Origin: Pseudomonadales bacterium
GTDB lineage: Bacteria; Pseudomonadota; Gammaproteobacteria; Pseudomonadales; Pseudohongiellaceae
NCBI GenBank assembly: GCA_022763285.1
Contig: JALEHB010000203.1
Coordinates: forward strand, 1-35,101
Direction of reading: 5' to 3'
Length of the DNA stretch: 35,101 bases
Shown: positions 1 through 9,700 of the stretch, one piece after another
How positions within the stretch are numbered: position 1 is the stretch's first letter
How the letters are laid out: every line of letters begins with the position of its first letter
Program-made: the position numbers and the translations under genes
The notes under the pieces: model-generated
Told to the model about the DNA's origin: nothing
The model's input: the letters and a program-made list of their open reading frames with translations, nothing else
The model's database searches: none

Positions 1-1222
1 CATCGGCGATCTCTTCCAGCAGAAGGTATTGCAGACCGGGGTCATTCTGGGCCCGATAGGCTGCCAGCAATAAATCGATGGACTCGCTGCTGCCGATATC
101 GGCCAGGGTATCTGCCACCTCTTCCAGTAATGCCGGTTCCGTGGTTTCCAGCAGTTCCTGCAAGACCGGCAGGGTCAGCTCCGGGTCCCAACGATCCATC
201 TCGTCGACAATCTCGGCGCGAATGGCAACTGCTGCCTCCTCATCCCGGGCGATGGCCAGTAATTGTTCCCGGGCAGCATCGTCATTGCGGTCCAGCAATA
301 CAATCACCGCATTATTGCGGACTTCTTCACTGGGATCGCTGTCTGCCAGCTCCAGCAATCTGTCGGTGACGGCAGCTCCGGGGATGTCTTCCAGTAGCAG
401 CACGATGCGACTGCGTAGTTGCGGGTCAGCACTGCTGTCCAGGCGCTGGATCAGCAGGTCTGCTGCTCGTTGGTCATAGCGCAGGGCAGCAAGCACGGTC
501 AGTAATTCATCGTCCACGGAGCTGCGGCTACGGTATCGGGCCCGGTCTTCAAAGCTTTCACGGACGCTTTCGGCAATACGGCGGGCGTTTTCCACCGACT
601 CTCGCAGAATGTCCGGATCCATCGCCTCATCCAGATCGATTTCTATCTCGCCATCGGCAGCAATAAAGACCCCGGGGGGCAGAGGCGGGATCTCGGGGAC
701 ATTGATGTCTTCACGAAATACCCTGACCCGCTCCATGGCCAGCTCGGCCCGGTCCAGGGCCCGGGCCACCGTCTCGCTGATATCCTGATCGTCGAAGTCA
801 AAATCGAAATCAAAATCCAGTTCGGGATCGCCCACGGCCAGAAATTCCAGCTGTGACAGAAATTCCGGATTACCCCGGTCGGCAAGGCTGGAAGCAAGCA
901 ATAGTAACTTGGCCCGGGCGTCGGAAGTCCAGGAACTCTGGGGCCAGTTGCTCATGAACTGCTGGTAGCATTCGAATTGTGCCTGCTGGTCGCTACTGAG
1001 CTGTTCCAGGGCATAGCAATTCCAGAATGCCGCATCATCGGCCCAGGCGCTGTCGGCAAACTGCTGTTGAAAGTCAGCGAAGTGATCGCTTGCCTGCTGC
1101 CACTGCTGCTGCAGAATTAGCTGATAGCCCTGTCGATAGTTGTCATTGTCCTCCTGTGAGAGAACAGGCAGTGCAGTTGCTGATAACAGGCCTATGGAAA
1201 GTGCCAGGAGTCTTTTTTTCAT
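1..1222 (-). CDS. Secreted HEAT-repeat protein, C-terminus beyond window
   Basis: An open frame runs on the minus strand from an ATG at 1220-1222 to the left edge without a stop, so at least 407 residues are visible and the C-terminus is missing. The start is preceded by GATGAGG at suitable spacing. Residues 1-23 form a Sec signal peptide ending near VLSQ. Residues about 24-110 are helical, rich in Q, W and A, and TPR-like. An acidic stretch FDFDFDFDD lies near residue 135. From about residue 230 to the edge there are repeated helical pairs with HEAT-repeat character (for example DPSEEVRNNAVIVLLD). The gene starts 26 bp after the anti-sigma gene in the same direction, so it is probably the third gene of a sigma/anti-sigma operon and may be its effector or sensor partner in the periplasm. 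The HEAT call is from repeat pattern only; the exact function is unknown. Confidence 0.8.
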   Translation of the reverse strand, partial: MKKRLLALSIGLLSATALPVLSQEDNDNYRQGYQLILQQQWQQASDHFADFQQQFADSAWADDAAFWNCYALEQLSSDQQAQFECYQQFMSNWPQSSWTSDARAKLLLLASSLADRGNPEFLSQLEFLAVGDPELDFDFDFDFDDQDISETVARALDRAELAMERVRVFREDINVPEIPPLPPGVFIAADGEIEIDLDEAMDPDILRESVENARRIAESVRESFEDRARYRSRSSVDDELLTVLAALRYDQRAADLLIQRLDSSADPQLRSRIVLLLEDIPGAAVTDRLLELADSDPSEEVRNNAVIVLLDRNDDAAREQLLAIARDEEAAVAIRAEIVDEMDRWDPELTLPVLQELLETTEPALLEEVADTLADIGSSESIDLLLAAYRAQNDPGLQYLLLEEIAD

Positions 1223-1248
1223 GGATTTACCTCATCTCTGTAAATGCG

Positions 1249-2013
1249 CTAGATCACTTGTGCTTGATTGCGCATTTCCATCAGTCTGATTTTCAGAAGC
1301 ACACTGTTGTCTTCCATATATTGCTGCAGTAACTGCACGCCTTCTTCCATATTGGATTCATCCAGATTGGCAATCTGCAACAACATGAATTCGATATCTC
1401 TCAACAGGCGTGACTGTCCGGAACTGAAACTGTCATTCATATCATTGCTCATGAAATTGGCCTGCAATGCCATATCACGGGCGAAAGTCTGTTGCACCGG
1501 CACCATGGCGGTATTGTTGGCTTCGGTATTGGCCACGGTCATCAGCAAAGTCTCGACCCGGTTCAGGTAATTCAGCAGCTCCGGAGCAATAGCCGGATTG
1601 CTGGCCAGCTCGCTGACTGTATCCCCGCCACCGGTTTCAGTTTGGGGACCGATGGGGAGTATGGAAATAAACAACAGCAGACAGGCCGCCATGGCTATCC
1701 CGCCAGCAAGCCAGGGTGCCGGCCGAAAGCGCCGCGCCTGACTGCGATAGCGATCGGCATCGATACTGTCCAGTGCCGGTTCGATGTTTTCCCAGAGCGA
1801 GTCCAGTTGCACCCGCTCCGGTATATCATCGAAATTTCCACTGGCCAGGCCCTGGCCTTCGAGGTAGTTCTTGCCGGCCTGCAAGTCATCAAGCAGGTCC
1901 CGGCAATGCTGGCAATGCTCAATATGTTGCTGCAATGCCTGCTGCTGTTCGGAGGGCAAGTCTCCGTAGAGGCCGTCGGCAATCAGCAGCTGGCTGGCTT
2001 CACAACTCAACAT
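1249..2013 (-). CDS. Membrane anti-sigma factor with ZAS zinc finger
   Basis: 254 residues. The cytoplasmic N-terminus has C4 and the motif H30-x3-C34-x2-C37, the zinc-binding anti-sigma (ZAS, zf-HC2) pattern that holds an ECF sigma factor inactive. One transmembrane segment follows at about residues 101-122 (WLAGGIAMAACLLLFISILP), then a periplasmic C-terminal domain of about 130 residues rich in N, Q and M that I do not recognise. The ATG at 2011-2013 overlaps the 3' end of the sigma gene by 7 bp, with GGGAG just upstream, so the two are translationally coupled. The inference is that signal sensing by the periplasmic part, or proteolysis, releases the sigma factor. Family assignment is firm; the signal is unknown. 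Confidence 0.88.
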   Translation of the reverse strand: MLSCEASQLLIADGLYGDLPSEQQQALQQHIEHCQHCRDLLDDLQAGKNYLEGQGLASGNFDDIPERVQLDSLWENIEPALDSIDADRYRSQARRFRPAPWLAGGIAMAACLLLFISILPIGPQTETGGGDTVSELASNPAIAPELLNYLNRVETLLMTVANTEANNTAMVPVQQTFARDMALQANFMSNDMNDSFSSGQSRLLRDIEFMLLQIANLDESNMEEGVQLLQQYMEDNSVLLKIRLMEMRNQAQVI

Positions 2014-2639
2014 GTTTCGATCTCCCGAATCAGGTAGCTGCTGTCGAGCCGCTCTCGTAGTTTACGGATGGCGCGAAACAGAATGTTTTTGACTGTGCCC
2101 TCGGAGCGATTCACCACCAGAGCAATCTCGCGCAGTTTGAAGTTCTGCATATGGCGCAGGGTGAATACGGTCTTTTCAAAGGGGCTGAGGCAATTCAGTG
2201 CCCGCTGGATCTCCTGGCCCAACTGACTGTTTTGCAGTTCACCGTCACTGCGCCGGCCAGGATTGCTGTCCACCACTTCGGCGTCAGGGTCGGATGCCCG
2301 TGCCAGTTGCAGATGCCGCTTCTGCTGCCGTTGGACATCGATAGCCGCAAGATAGCTGATGCGATAGAGCCAGGTGGATAGCAGACAGTCGCCGCGGAAA
2401 TCCGGCAATGCCCGGTAGGCCTTGATAAAGGCCTCCTGGACAATATCCTCTGCCAGAGAGGCCTCACCGATCACCGAACGTGCCACGGTAAACATCTTCT
2501 GCTTATTGGCGTCGACGATCTGCTGAAAGGCCTGCCGATCACCTCTGGCTGCGGCCCTGGCCAGCTGGCGGTCGGCCTTCAGCGCCAATTGCCGGTCGCT
2601 CTGGCGGTCCTGAAGTGAATGAATACTGGCGCTGTCCAT
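2007..2639 (-). CDS. ECF-type RNA polymerase sigma factor
   Basis: 210 residues, the usual size for a group IV (ECF) sigma-70 factor. Region 2 lies at about residues 28-108, with the core-binding helix DIVQEAFIKAYRAL (65-78) and the -10 recognition segment STWLYRISYLAAID. Region 4 lies at about 145-198, with the helix-turn-helix around LREIALVVNRSEGTVKN. A D/Q-rich linker (about 117-144) separates them. The N-terminus carries the tripeptide DRQ four times within the first 36 residues (11-13, 15-17, 23-25, 34-36), which is unusual and may be an extension outside the folded domain. It is first in a tight operon with its anti-sigma factor and a HEAT-repeat protein. ECF factors commonly activate their own promoter; the 150 bp upstream (2640-2791) should hold it, but I see no convincing -35/-10 pair. 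Subgroup not assigned. Confidence 0.92.
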   Translation of the reverse strand: MDSASIHSLQDRQSDRQLALKADRQLARAAARGDRQAFQQIVDANKQKMFTVARSVIGEASLAEDIVQEAFIKAYRALPDFRGDCLLSTWLYRISYLAAIDVQRQQKRHLQLARASDPDAEVVDSNPGRRSDGELQNSQLGQEIQRALNCLSPFEKTVFTLRHMQNFKLREIALVVNRSEGTVKNILFRAIRKLRERLDSSYLIREIETC

Positions 2640-2791
2640 AATCCTGAATCTTGCCCCTTTAGTATTCAGACGGATACTGCCTGGAAAGGTTTGCAGCGGG
2701 GGCGACTAAATAAAGGACTTTTTTGGCGCTCTGGACAGCTTACCCAGGGCGGGCACAGCGCCGGTCAGGTCTGCGCCAGCCCCGGCCTGGC

Positions 2792-5023
2792 TCAGGGCTG
2801 CCAGGCATAGCTGAATTTGGCAAACAGGGTGCGGTTGGTCTGTTCTATGGAGTCAAAATTGTCGTCCTGGAAACCGGCATCGGAGTAGCCGATAAAGAAG
2901 CGGGTTGCGGCATTGACCTTGTAGCTGTACAGCAGCTGGGTGGTCAGTTCCTTGCTTCGGCTCTGTACCGGGCGCAGATAGAGGTCGGGGTTGCGATCAT
3001 TGTCGATATACTGGGCGGTGAAGCGTACGAAGGCCCGGTTGTTGAACTGGTAGGTCAGTTCCGCATCGGTCAGGGCGGCGTTGAACAGGCGTCCGCCATC
3101 CACATCGAATTTCTGTTTCACGTATTCCAGATCGACCTCCAGATGGCGACCCCAGCGGAAGCTGACTTCCGGTCCCAGGCGGGTGGAACGGCCAAGGCGG
3201 GTATTGGCAAAATCAACGATATCCTCAACCCTGGCATACATGCCCAATTCCAGACCGGCGGAAGGTGAAAAGCTGAAAGAGAGTTGATTGAATTGCTCAT
3301 CGAAGTACTGCCCATTCCAGTAAGTACGGCTGCCGCCGAACAGCCCGTCAAGCCGCGACTGCAGAGGGCCGTCGATATTGACGAAGACCTCGAATTCTTC
3401 TTCCAGTTCGAAGCCGGACTGGTCGTGGGTGATGTCATAGTCCAGGGCGACGCGCACCCGACTGAGAAAACTGTCACCGTCGCGGCGCCAGCTATGTCCC
3501 ACCCGGGTCACGAAATAGCTGTAGTCCACCCGTGAGATGAAACCCAGGTCGGCACGAAAATCTGCGCCCACATCGGTATAGGCCATCCATACATCCCAGC
3601 GCCGGTCATTGTGGCGGTATTCAATGAAATTGAAGTTGTCACTGAGACTGGCGGCCTGGTTGAAATTGTTCTGAATCTGCTGGGGATAGTCGGTTTCCGA
3701 GCGCATGGTTTGCAGGGTAAACACATCGGCATCGGTAGGCCTGAGCACGGCGTCGATACTGGTCACGGTATTGTTATAGCCGTCGCCGCGGCGGTCAGTC
3801 ACCAGGGCACCAATGCTGGATGCGCCAAACACATCGTAGCGATAGCGAGCAATGGAAACATCGCTTTGCATGTCACCCAGCGATGCCAGCCTGGAACTGA
3901 GGCTGCCTGGCATCAGAAAGCTGGTTTGTTCATCCCGGGCATTGAGCAGGCCGAAGGAATGCCGGCCGCTCTTGCCGGTGAGTTTGGCGCCGTATTCGGG
4001 ATCGGCAATATTGCGGGTATGCACCAGGTTCTGGGCCGTGTCGAAATAGTCGGAACCGTCGAGGAAAAAGGTGCGCCGCTCGGGAAAATAGAGACTGAAG
4101 GTGTTGTTGATATCGAGCTGTGCGCTATCGGCTTCCACCTGGGAAAAATCGGGATTGAGGGTGGCATTCAGGTACAGATCCTGATTGATGCCCCAGCGTA
4201 CATCGACGCCGCCGTCGGGATCGATATCTTCACTCTGCCAGCCAGTGCCACTGGCAGGGTCGCGGGTTTCTATGGCGCTGGCAGTGATGGTGGGGATGAT
4301 TTCCAGATTGCGACTGCGTTCGAGATCGGCAAAGCCCTCTGCCTTGCCGATCTGGCAGAGATAGCAGGCTATATCCCGATCACGGGGTTTGCTGGCAATG
4401 CGGTTGCGTCGATCACGGGGATAATGACGCACCAGATCGATGCCCCAGGTCTGGGCGCCCTCGGAGCGGGTGAAGCGCAGTTGCTTCAGGGGAATGGCCA
4501 TTTCCACCATATAACCGGTGTCGGTGATCTGGCCGGCACTGTCCCAGATCGCGTTCCAGGAATCATCTTCGTTGCCATTGATGTCGTCCTGGATGGCGTC
4601 AGTTTGGACACCCAGGGGATTCACCAGAAATTCATAGGCCCGGCGTTCGTCATTGAAGGTGTCCAGCACGATACCTACCCAGTCATCGTCCCAGACTGTA
4701 TCGCGGTCGCGATAGAAGGCGCGGATCTGATCGGGTTCAGGGTCATCGGCAATGAAGGCCACGTACAGCACTTCACCGTCTTCCATCAACAGTCCGCGGG
4801 CAGATACCGCCGCTTCGATGGCATCGCCGGGCTGGAATTCAATATTGACGTCAATCACGGTGGCCCGTTGCCATTCCGCCGCCTCGACATTGCCATCAAT
4901 ATCCGGCGCAGTACTGATGCGGGGAATTTCGTAATTGTAATCCTGTGCCTGGGCAAGGCCTGGAAAAAGCAGACAGAGACACAGGACTGAGCGGGTCAAT
5001 CTGGAGCAGGGAGAAAAATTCAT
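2792..5023 (-). CDS. DUF5916 / CBM9-like outer-membrane beta-barrel protein
   Basis: 743 residues from the ATG at 5021-5023. A longer reading from a TTG at 5068 is rejected because the ATG gives a clean Sec signal peptide (basic MNFSPCSRLTR, hydrophobic core, cleavage at LAQA/QDYN). Residues about 28-220 match the carbohydrate-binding family 9-like domain found at the front of DUF5916 proteins (PDIDGNVEAAEW; later WGIDLVRHYPRDRR). The rest alternates aromatic and polar residues as in an outer-membrane beta-barrel and ends LFAKFSYAWQP, a typical final strand. The segment SLYFPERRTFFLDGSDYF is characteristic of the DUF5916 family. Family members sit in the outer membrane of Gram-negative bacteria; their substrate is unknown and I do not infer one. 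It lies 152 bp upstream of the ECF sigma gene on the same strand, so readthrough or regulation by that sigma factor is possible but unproven. Confidence 0.87.
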   Translation of the reverse strand: MNFSPCSRLTRSVLCLCLLFPGLAQAQDYNYEIPRISTAPDIDGNVEAAEWQRATVIDVNIEFQPGDAIEAAVSARGLLMEDGEVLYVAFIADDPEPDQIRAFYRDRDTVWDDDWVGIVLDTFNDERRAYEFLVNPLGVQTDAIQDDINGNEDDSWNAIWDSAGQITDTGYMVEMAIPLKQLRFTRSEGAQTWGIDLVRHYPRDRRNRIASKPRDRDIACYLCQIGKAEGFADLERSRNLEIIPTITASAIETRDPASGTGWQSEDIDPDGGVDVRWGINQDLYLNATLNPDFSQVEADSAQLDINNTFSLYFPERRTFFLDGSDYFDTAQNLVHTRNIADPEYGAKLTGKSGRHSFGLLNARDEQTSFLMPGSLSSRLASLGDMQSDVSIARYRYDVFGASSIGALVTDRRGDGYNNTVTSIDAVLRPTDADVFTLQTMRSETDYPQQIQNNFNQAASLSDNFNFIEYRHNDRRWDVWMAYTDVGADFRADLGFISRVDYSYFVTRVGHSWRRDGDSFLSRVRVALDYDITHDQSGFELEEEFEVFVNIDGPLQSRLDGLFGGSRTYWNGQYFDEQFNQLSFSFSPSAGLELGMYARVEDIVDFANTRLGRSTRLGPEVSFRWGRHLEVDLEYVKQKFDVDGGRLFNAALTDAELTYQFNNRAFVRFTAQYIDNDRNPDLYLRPVQSRSKELTTQLLYSYKVNAATRFFIGYSDAGFQDDNFDSIEQTNRTLFAKFSYAWQP

Positions 5024-5160
5024 AAATACTGTTCTTGTTGTAATGATGCCGATGTGGAGGCGCCGCAATTTTGGCAGACCCGCCCATTTCAGGCAAACCG
5101 GTGCTCTTTATTGCTTTGACGCCTGTCGGGCAGCAAAGGTTGCAATGCAAATGGCAGGCA

Positions 5161-5187
5161 AAAAAAACGGGAGCCAGGCTCCCGTTT
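5161..5187 (-). terminator. Intrinsic terminator after the selenoprotein gene
   Basis: A GC-rich inverted repeat (ACGGGAGCC, loop around A5176, GGCTCCCGT) is flanked on the plus strand by a run of A from 5160. Read on the minus strand this is a strong hairpin followed by eight U. It lies 26 bp past the TAG stop of the redox protein and before the DUF5916 gene, so it should end the lepB/redox-protein transcript. Confidence 0.85.
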
Positions 5188-5213
5188 CTGTTTATTAACG
5201 CCAGGTCGCTAGG

Positions 5214-5798
5214 CTATTGCCCGGCCATTTCTGCGGCGGCCTCCACAATGAAGTCGAAGTCGGGCCGATCACGATAGCTCTCTTCGGCGAATTTGTAGCG
5301 GATGATACCGTCAGGGCTGAGCAGGAATATCCCCGGGTAGGGCACACCATAGGCACGACTACCGGGTTCGTACTCGGTGTTCAGAATCCCCAGACGATTC
5401 ACATGGCTGATGTCCTCGTCATGAAGCAGGGTGAATTCCACCCCCCGGTCCAGTTCCACTTCCTTGAGGAAGTCCACCGGATCGTAAGTCATGGCGGCGA
5501 CATTGATGCCCAGTTCCTCGAACTGGTCGCTAATCTCTATCAGCTGCACGAGCTGAGCAGTACAGAAGGGTCACCAGTCGAAGGAGCGACTGAGCATGAA
5601 CAACAGTCCATTCTCACCCACCAGATCCTCGAACTGGCGTAAGTCGCCATTCTGGTCCTGGGCCGACAGCTCCGGCAATGCGGCTCCAACTGGATAATCC
5701 GGCGCCCAGACAAAGTCCTGGGCCAGCGCCAGCTGCGAGCAGGCCCACAGGCCGGCACTGAACAGCAGTATTAACAGTTTATTGGTTTTTTTGCCCAT
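5214..5798 (-). CDS. Thioredoxin-fold/peroxiredoxin-like selenoprotein (in-frame TGA read as Sec)
   Basis: Two minus-strand ORFs (5798-5574 and 5570-5214) lie in one frame, separated only by a TGA at 5573-5571. Read through, they give 194 residues. Residues 1-27 are a signal peptide (LALAQ end; a lipobox-like LWAC is also present), so the protein is periplasmic. The TGA falls at residue 76 in FDW-U-PFCTAQL, which aligns with the CPxC redox motif (SxDWCPxCxAQL) of AhpC/TSA-related redoxins; the resolving Cys is C79, giving UxxC. The segment after the TGA continues the fold without a break (NVAAMTYDP, then GVPYPGIFLLSPDGIIRYKF). The start ATG at 5796-5798 follows AAGGGAG. It lies 91 bp after lepB on the same strand. 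Known family: UxxC Prx-like selenoproteins occur in marine bacteria. Inference: a thiol-disulfide oxidoreductase or peroxidase. The alternative, a pseudogene caused by a nonsense mutation, is less likely because the stop sits exactly at the catalytic residue. Confidence 0.82.
5535..5567 (-). promoter_or_regulatory. Candidate bacterial SECIS hairpin
   Basis: Immediately 3' of the TGA the mRNA can fold into an apical hairpin UCAGCU-CGUGC-AGCUGA (5556-5540) on a short lower stem UUCU/AGAG, with a 7-nt/1-nt internal loop. The apical loop has 5 nt with G in the second position and starts 21 nt after the UGA. These values fit the published bacterial SECIS model: small apical loop, a G in its first two bases, and 16-37 nt from the UGA. 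The hairpin lies within the coding sequence, as bacterial SECIS elements do, and would recruit SelB with Sec-tRNA. Confidence 0.6.
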
Positions 5799-5889
5799 CG
5801 CGGCTCCCTTGGTTTGGAATTGTCCTTACTAAACCCGCATCGGGCGGATTTTCTTTCAGCCGATTGCCGGCGTGTTAAGGAAAAAGGGA

Positions 5890-6585
5890 TTACTCGATTG
5901 CCGCCAGGAAACGTTCGCCCCGGGGCAGGTAGTTGTTGTGGCTGTCGAGGGAGAATACCACCGAGCTGGAACGGCCAATGATTTCTTCTCTGGGGATAAA
6001 ACTGTAAACACGGCTGTCGGCGCTGTTGTCACGATTGTCCCCCAGCACAAAATACTGGTCATCCGGCACGATGGTGGGACCATAGGAACGGCTGGAGCGA
6101 TTCACGAAACCGCTGAGGACCTGAGCCTGATGGCTGCGCTGCTCCAGTTCCTCGATCAGGATAATGGCATCGCCTTCCCGGTCCAGTACCTCATAATGGG
6201 CCGCCTCACCGTTAATCACCAGGGCATTGTTCTGCATATAGATGGTATCGCCGGGCAGCCCCACAATGCGTTTCACCAAACGCTTGCCCGCCCGTTTGCT
6301 GTCAATTATGACCACATCACCACGCTGGGGATCGCCGGTTTCGGCCAGGGAAATCTCGGTAAAGGGAATCTTGACGTCATAGGCCAGCTTGTTGACCCAG
6401 ACCTTGTCACCATCCAGCAGGGTGGGTTGCATGGAGGCACCGGAAATGGAGCTGAGATCGGCTATGGCACTCTTGAAGAAGACGATGGAACAAAGCAAAA
6501 AGATAAACTGCCGGTTGTCTTTCCAGAAATGATTGAGGGAAGACAGCAGGCGTTGGCCGAGGGGAAGCTTTGCGGGATCGTGCAT
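5890..6585 (-). CDS. lepB: Signal peptidase I
   Basis: 231 residues from the ATG at 6583-6585, preceded by AAGG. Upstream in-frame starts would extend into the divergent lhr gene and give sequence without LepB character. One N-terminal transmembrane segment (about 26-42) anchors the enzyme in the inner membrane with its catalytic domain in the periplasm. Box B is SGASMQPTL with nucleophile Ser51. Box D is KRLVKRIVGLPGD with general-base Lys105. Box E is GDNRDNSADSR (182-192). This S26 protease removes signal peptides from Sec and Tat substrates. It is shorter than the E. coli enzyme, having one rather than two membrane segments, as in many other proteobacteria. It is transcribed towards the selenoprotein gene and is divergent from lhr. 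Whether this is the only LepB in the genome cannot be told here. Confidence 0.93.
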   Translation of the reverse strand: MHDPAKLPLGQRLLSSLNHFWKDNRQFIFLLCSIVFFKSAIADLSSISGASMQPTLLDGDKVWVNKLAYDVKIPFTEISLAETGDPQRGDVVIIDSKRAGKRLVKRIVGLPGDTIYMQNNALVINGEAAHYEVLDREGDAIILIEELEQRSHQAQVLSGFVNRSSRSYGPTIVPDDQYFVLGDNRDNSADSRVYSFIPREEIIGRSSSVVFSLDSHNNYLPRGERFLAAIE

Positions 6586-6778
6586 AAGTCGCCTTTCAAA
6601 CAGGTCATGCGGATAAAGAATCAAATTAGCCTTGCCGGCAGGGCATGTCAATCGCAGCTCACCGCAGGATTCGGCAATCAGCCGGACCTGACCCGCGATC
6701 TGCCGATGTGCCTTGCAAAGCGCCAGCGCCTTCAATAACCTGTATAGCCGTACAGTGCCCGTCGAGCTGTCACCGTCT

Positions 6779-9700
6779 ATGTCACTTGCCAATTTCCATC
6801 CCGCCTGCCAGAACTGGTTTCGGTCCCGCTTCGGCGAGCCCACACCGGCACAAGCCCAGGCCTGGCCCGCCATCCAGGCGGGTAAACATACCCTTATTTC
6901 GGCCCCCACCGGCAGCGGCAAGACTCTGGCCGCCTTCTATGCCGCCATTGATGAACTGGTGAAGAAAGGCCTGAACAATCAATTGCAGGACGGGGTTCAG
7001 CTGCTTTATGTCTCACCGCTCAAAGCCCTCAGTAACGATATCCAGAAAAACCTCGAGCAGCCGCTTGACGGGATTGCCGAGCAGCTGCATCTCGTGGGCT
7101 CGCCGCCGGTGGATATTCGCGTGGCGGTGCGAACCGGCGATACGCCGGCCAATGAACGGCAGAAGATGGCGAAAAATCCCCCCCATATTCTGGTAACTAC
7201 GCCGGAATCCCTGTATCTGCTCCTCAGCAGCGCCAGTGGCCGGGCCATGCTGGCCTCGGTCAGCAGCCTGATTATTGATGAAATCCATGCCTTGCTGGGT
7301 GACAAGCGGGGCTCCCATCTGGCCCTGTCGGTGGAACGGCTGGCCCATCTGGTGGCTCGCGAGAATGGCCAGCATCTGCAGCGCATTGGTTTGTCAGCCA
7401 CCCAGAAACCCATCGAAATGGTGGCAAATTATCTGGTGGGGAACCCTTCAGAGTCACAACAGGCCGATTGTGTCATTGTAGACACAGGGTTTCGCCGCGC
7501 CATGGAGATCAATCTGGAAGTCCCGGGCTCGCCATTGACCGCCCTGATGAGCAATGAAGTCTGGGAGGAGCTCTACGAGCGCCTAGTAACGCTCATTAAT
7601 AATCATGAGACAACTCTGGTATTCGTCAATACCCGGCGCCTGTCGGAGCGCCTGGCACTGGCCCTGACCGACCGCCTCGGGGAAGGAGCTGTCTCGGCTC
7701 ACCATGGCAGTATGAGCAAGGATCACCGCCACAGTGCCGAGCAGAATCTCAAACAGGGCAAGCTCAAGGTTCTGGTGGCCACCGCCTCCATGGAGCTGGG
7801 TATCGATGTGGGCTCGGTGGATCTGGTGGTGCAGTTTTCATCGCCGAAAAGCATTGCCACGTTTTTGCAGCGGGTGGGCCGCTCCGGTCACTCCGTCAAA
7901 GGCACACCAAAAGGAGTGCTGTTTCCCCTGACCCGGGATGACCTGGTGGAATCGGCTGCCCTGATTCACAGCATTCGAAGTGGCGAACTGGACGCCATCG
8001 TCATGCCGGAAAAGCCGGCGGATATTCTCGCCCAGCAAATCGTCGCCGAAGTGTCCTCACCCTCGGCCAGTGATGAAGCTTGGGCACTGGATGATATGTA
8101 TGCGCTGCTGCGCCGTGCCTACCCCTACCGTAATCTGGATAGAGATGAGTTCGACAGTATCATCGCCATGCTGGCCGAAGGCTATAGCAGTCGGCGTGGG
8201 AGACGTGGCGCTCATTTGCATCTCGATGCGGTCAACAAGCGCATTCGGGCTCGCCGCGGTGCCAATCTCATAGCCCTGACCAATGGCGGGGCTATCCCGG
8301 ATATGTTCGATTACCAGGTGGTACTGGACCCGGAAGACACCGTGGTGGGCACGCTCAATGAGGATTTTGCCCTGGAAGCCCTGCCGGGTGATGTCTTCAC
8401 CCTCGGCACTCACTCCTGGCAGTTACTGCGTATCGATGGTCTGAAGGTGAGGGTGCGGGACGCCGAAGGCATGCCGCCCACGATTCCGTTCTGGTTTGGT
8501 GAAGGCCCGGGTCGCAGCCGTGAGTTGTCCGAATCGGTGTCCAGACTCAAGGCCACTATCGCCGAACTGCTGATCAATGACTCTGCCAATGCCGCGGTAC
8601 AGTTTTGTGTGGACGCCATTGGCCTGCCGCGCTCGGCCGCCACCCAGATGGTGGAATACCTGCAGACAGGCATGCAGGCCCTGGGCGTGATGCCCACGCG
8701 GGATACCCTGGTGATGGAGCGTTTCTTCGATGAAGTGGGCGACATGCATGTGGTGATTCATTCCCCCTTCGGCAGCCGCCTCAATCGCGGCTGGGGTCTG
8801 GCCCTGCGCAAACGCTTTTGTCGCTCATTCAATTTCGAATTACAGGCAGCGGCCAATGAAGACAGCATCGTCATCTCTTTGGGCTCGGTCCACAGCTTTG
8901 TGCTGGACGAAGTGTTTCGCTATTTGCAGAGCGCATCGGTGCGCGAGGTGCTGATTCAGGCCATGCTGGATGCGCCCATGTTTGAAGTACGCTGGCGCTG
9001 GAATGCCACTCGCTCATTGGCAATCCAGCGCAATCGCAGTGGCAAGCGGGTTCCCCCGCAGTTCCAGCGTATGGATGCCGAAGACCTGGTGGCCCATGTC
9101 TTCCCGGACCAGATTGCCTGCCAGGAAAACATTACCGGTAAACGGGAAGTACCGAAGCACCCACTGGTGGACCAGACCGTCCATGATTGTCTGACCGAAG
9201 CCATGGATATCGACGAGTTGGAAAGCCTGGTGGCAGCAATCGAGGCCAATGAAAAGGAACTGGTGGCCAAAGACCTGCGTGAGCCCTCGCCCTTTGCCCA
9301 GGAAATCATTAACGCCCGGCCCTATGCCTTTCTCGATGATGCGCCCTTTGAAGAAAGGCGCACCAATGCCATACGTCACCGACGCTGGACTGACCCCGAT
9401 GAGGCCAGGGACTACAGCCAGCTCGACCCGGAGGCCATCGCCCGGGTAAAAGAAGAGGCCTGGCCCACGGTGACTCGCAGTGAAGAACTCCATGATGCGC
9501 TTTTAAGCCTGGCCTTCGTCAATGATGAGGAATTCAAACAGCAGAGCTGGGATGCTTTCATGGTCAGTCTGCAGGCAGAAAACCGGGCCCTGCGGGTGGA
9601 CAACGGCAGCCAGGGCCTGTGGATTGCCGCCGAGCAGGCAGCCCGTTTCAAAGTGCTGTTTCCCGACTTTGAGCTACCTGACAGTTTGCCCCAGGCCCTG

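Noticed and set aside
3611-4990. A 459-codon open frame antisense to the DUF5916 gene
   Set aside because: It is a by-product of the G+C-rich codon pattern on the other strand; its translation has no domain character, and the DUF5916 frame is clearly coding.
5571-5573. Reading the TGA as a nonsense mutation or assembly error in a pseudogene
   Set aside because: The TGA replaces exactly the catalytic Cys codon, both sides stay in frame and look conserved, and a SECIS-like hairpin follows. Kept only as the alternative.
5872-6738. A 288-codon open frame antisense to lepB
   Set aside because: LepB has all its catalytic boxes in the minus frame; the plus frame shows no recognisable protein or ribosome site.
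6586-6778. N-terminal extensions of lepB (to 6921) and lhr (from 6713)
   Set aside because: These would overlap each other in opposite directions and add residues without family similarity; internal ATGs match family starts.
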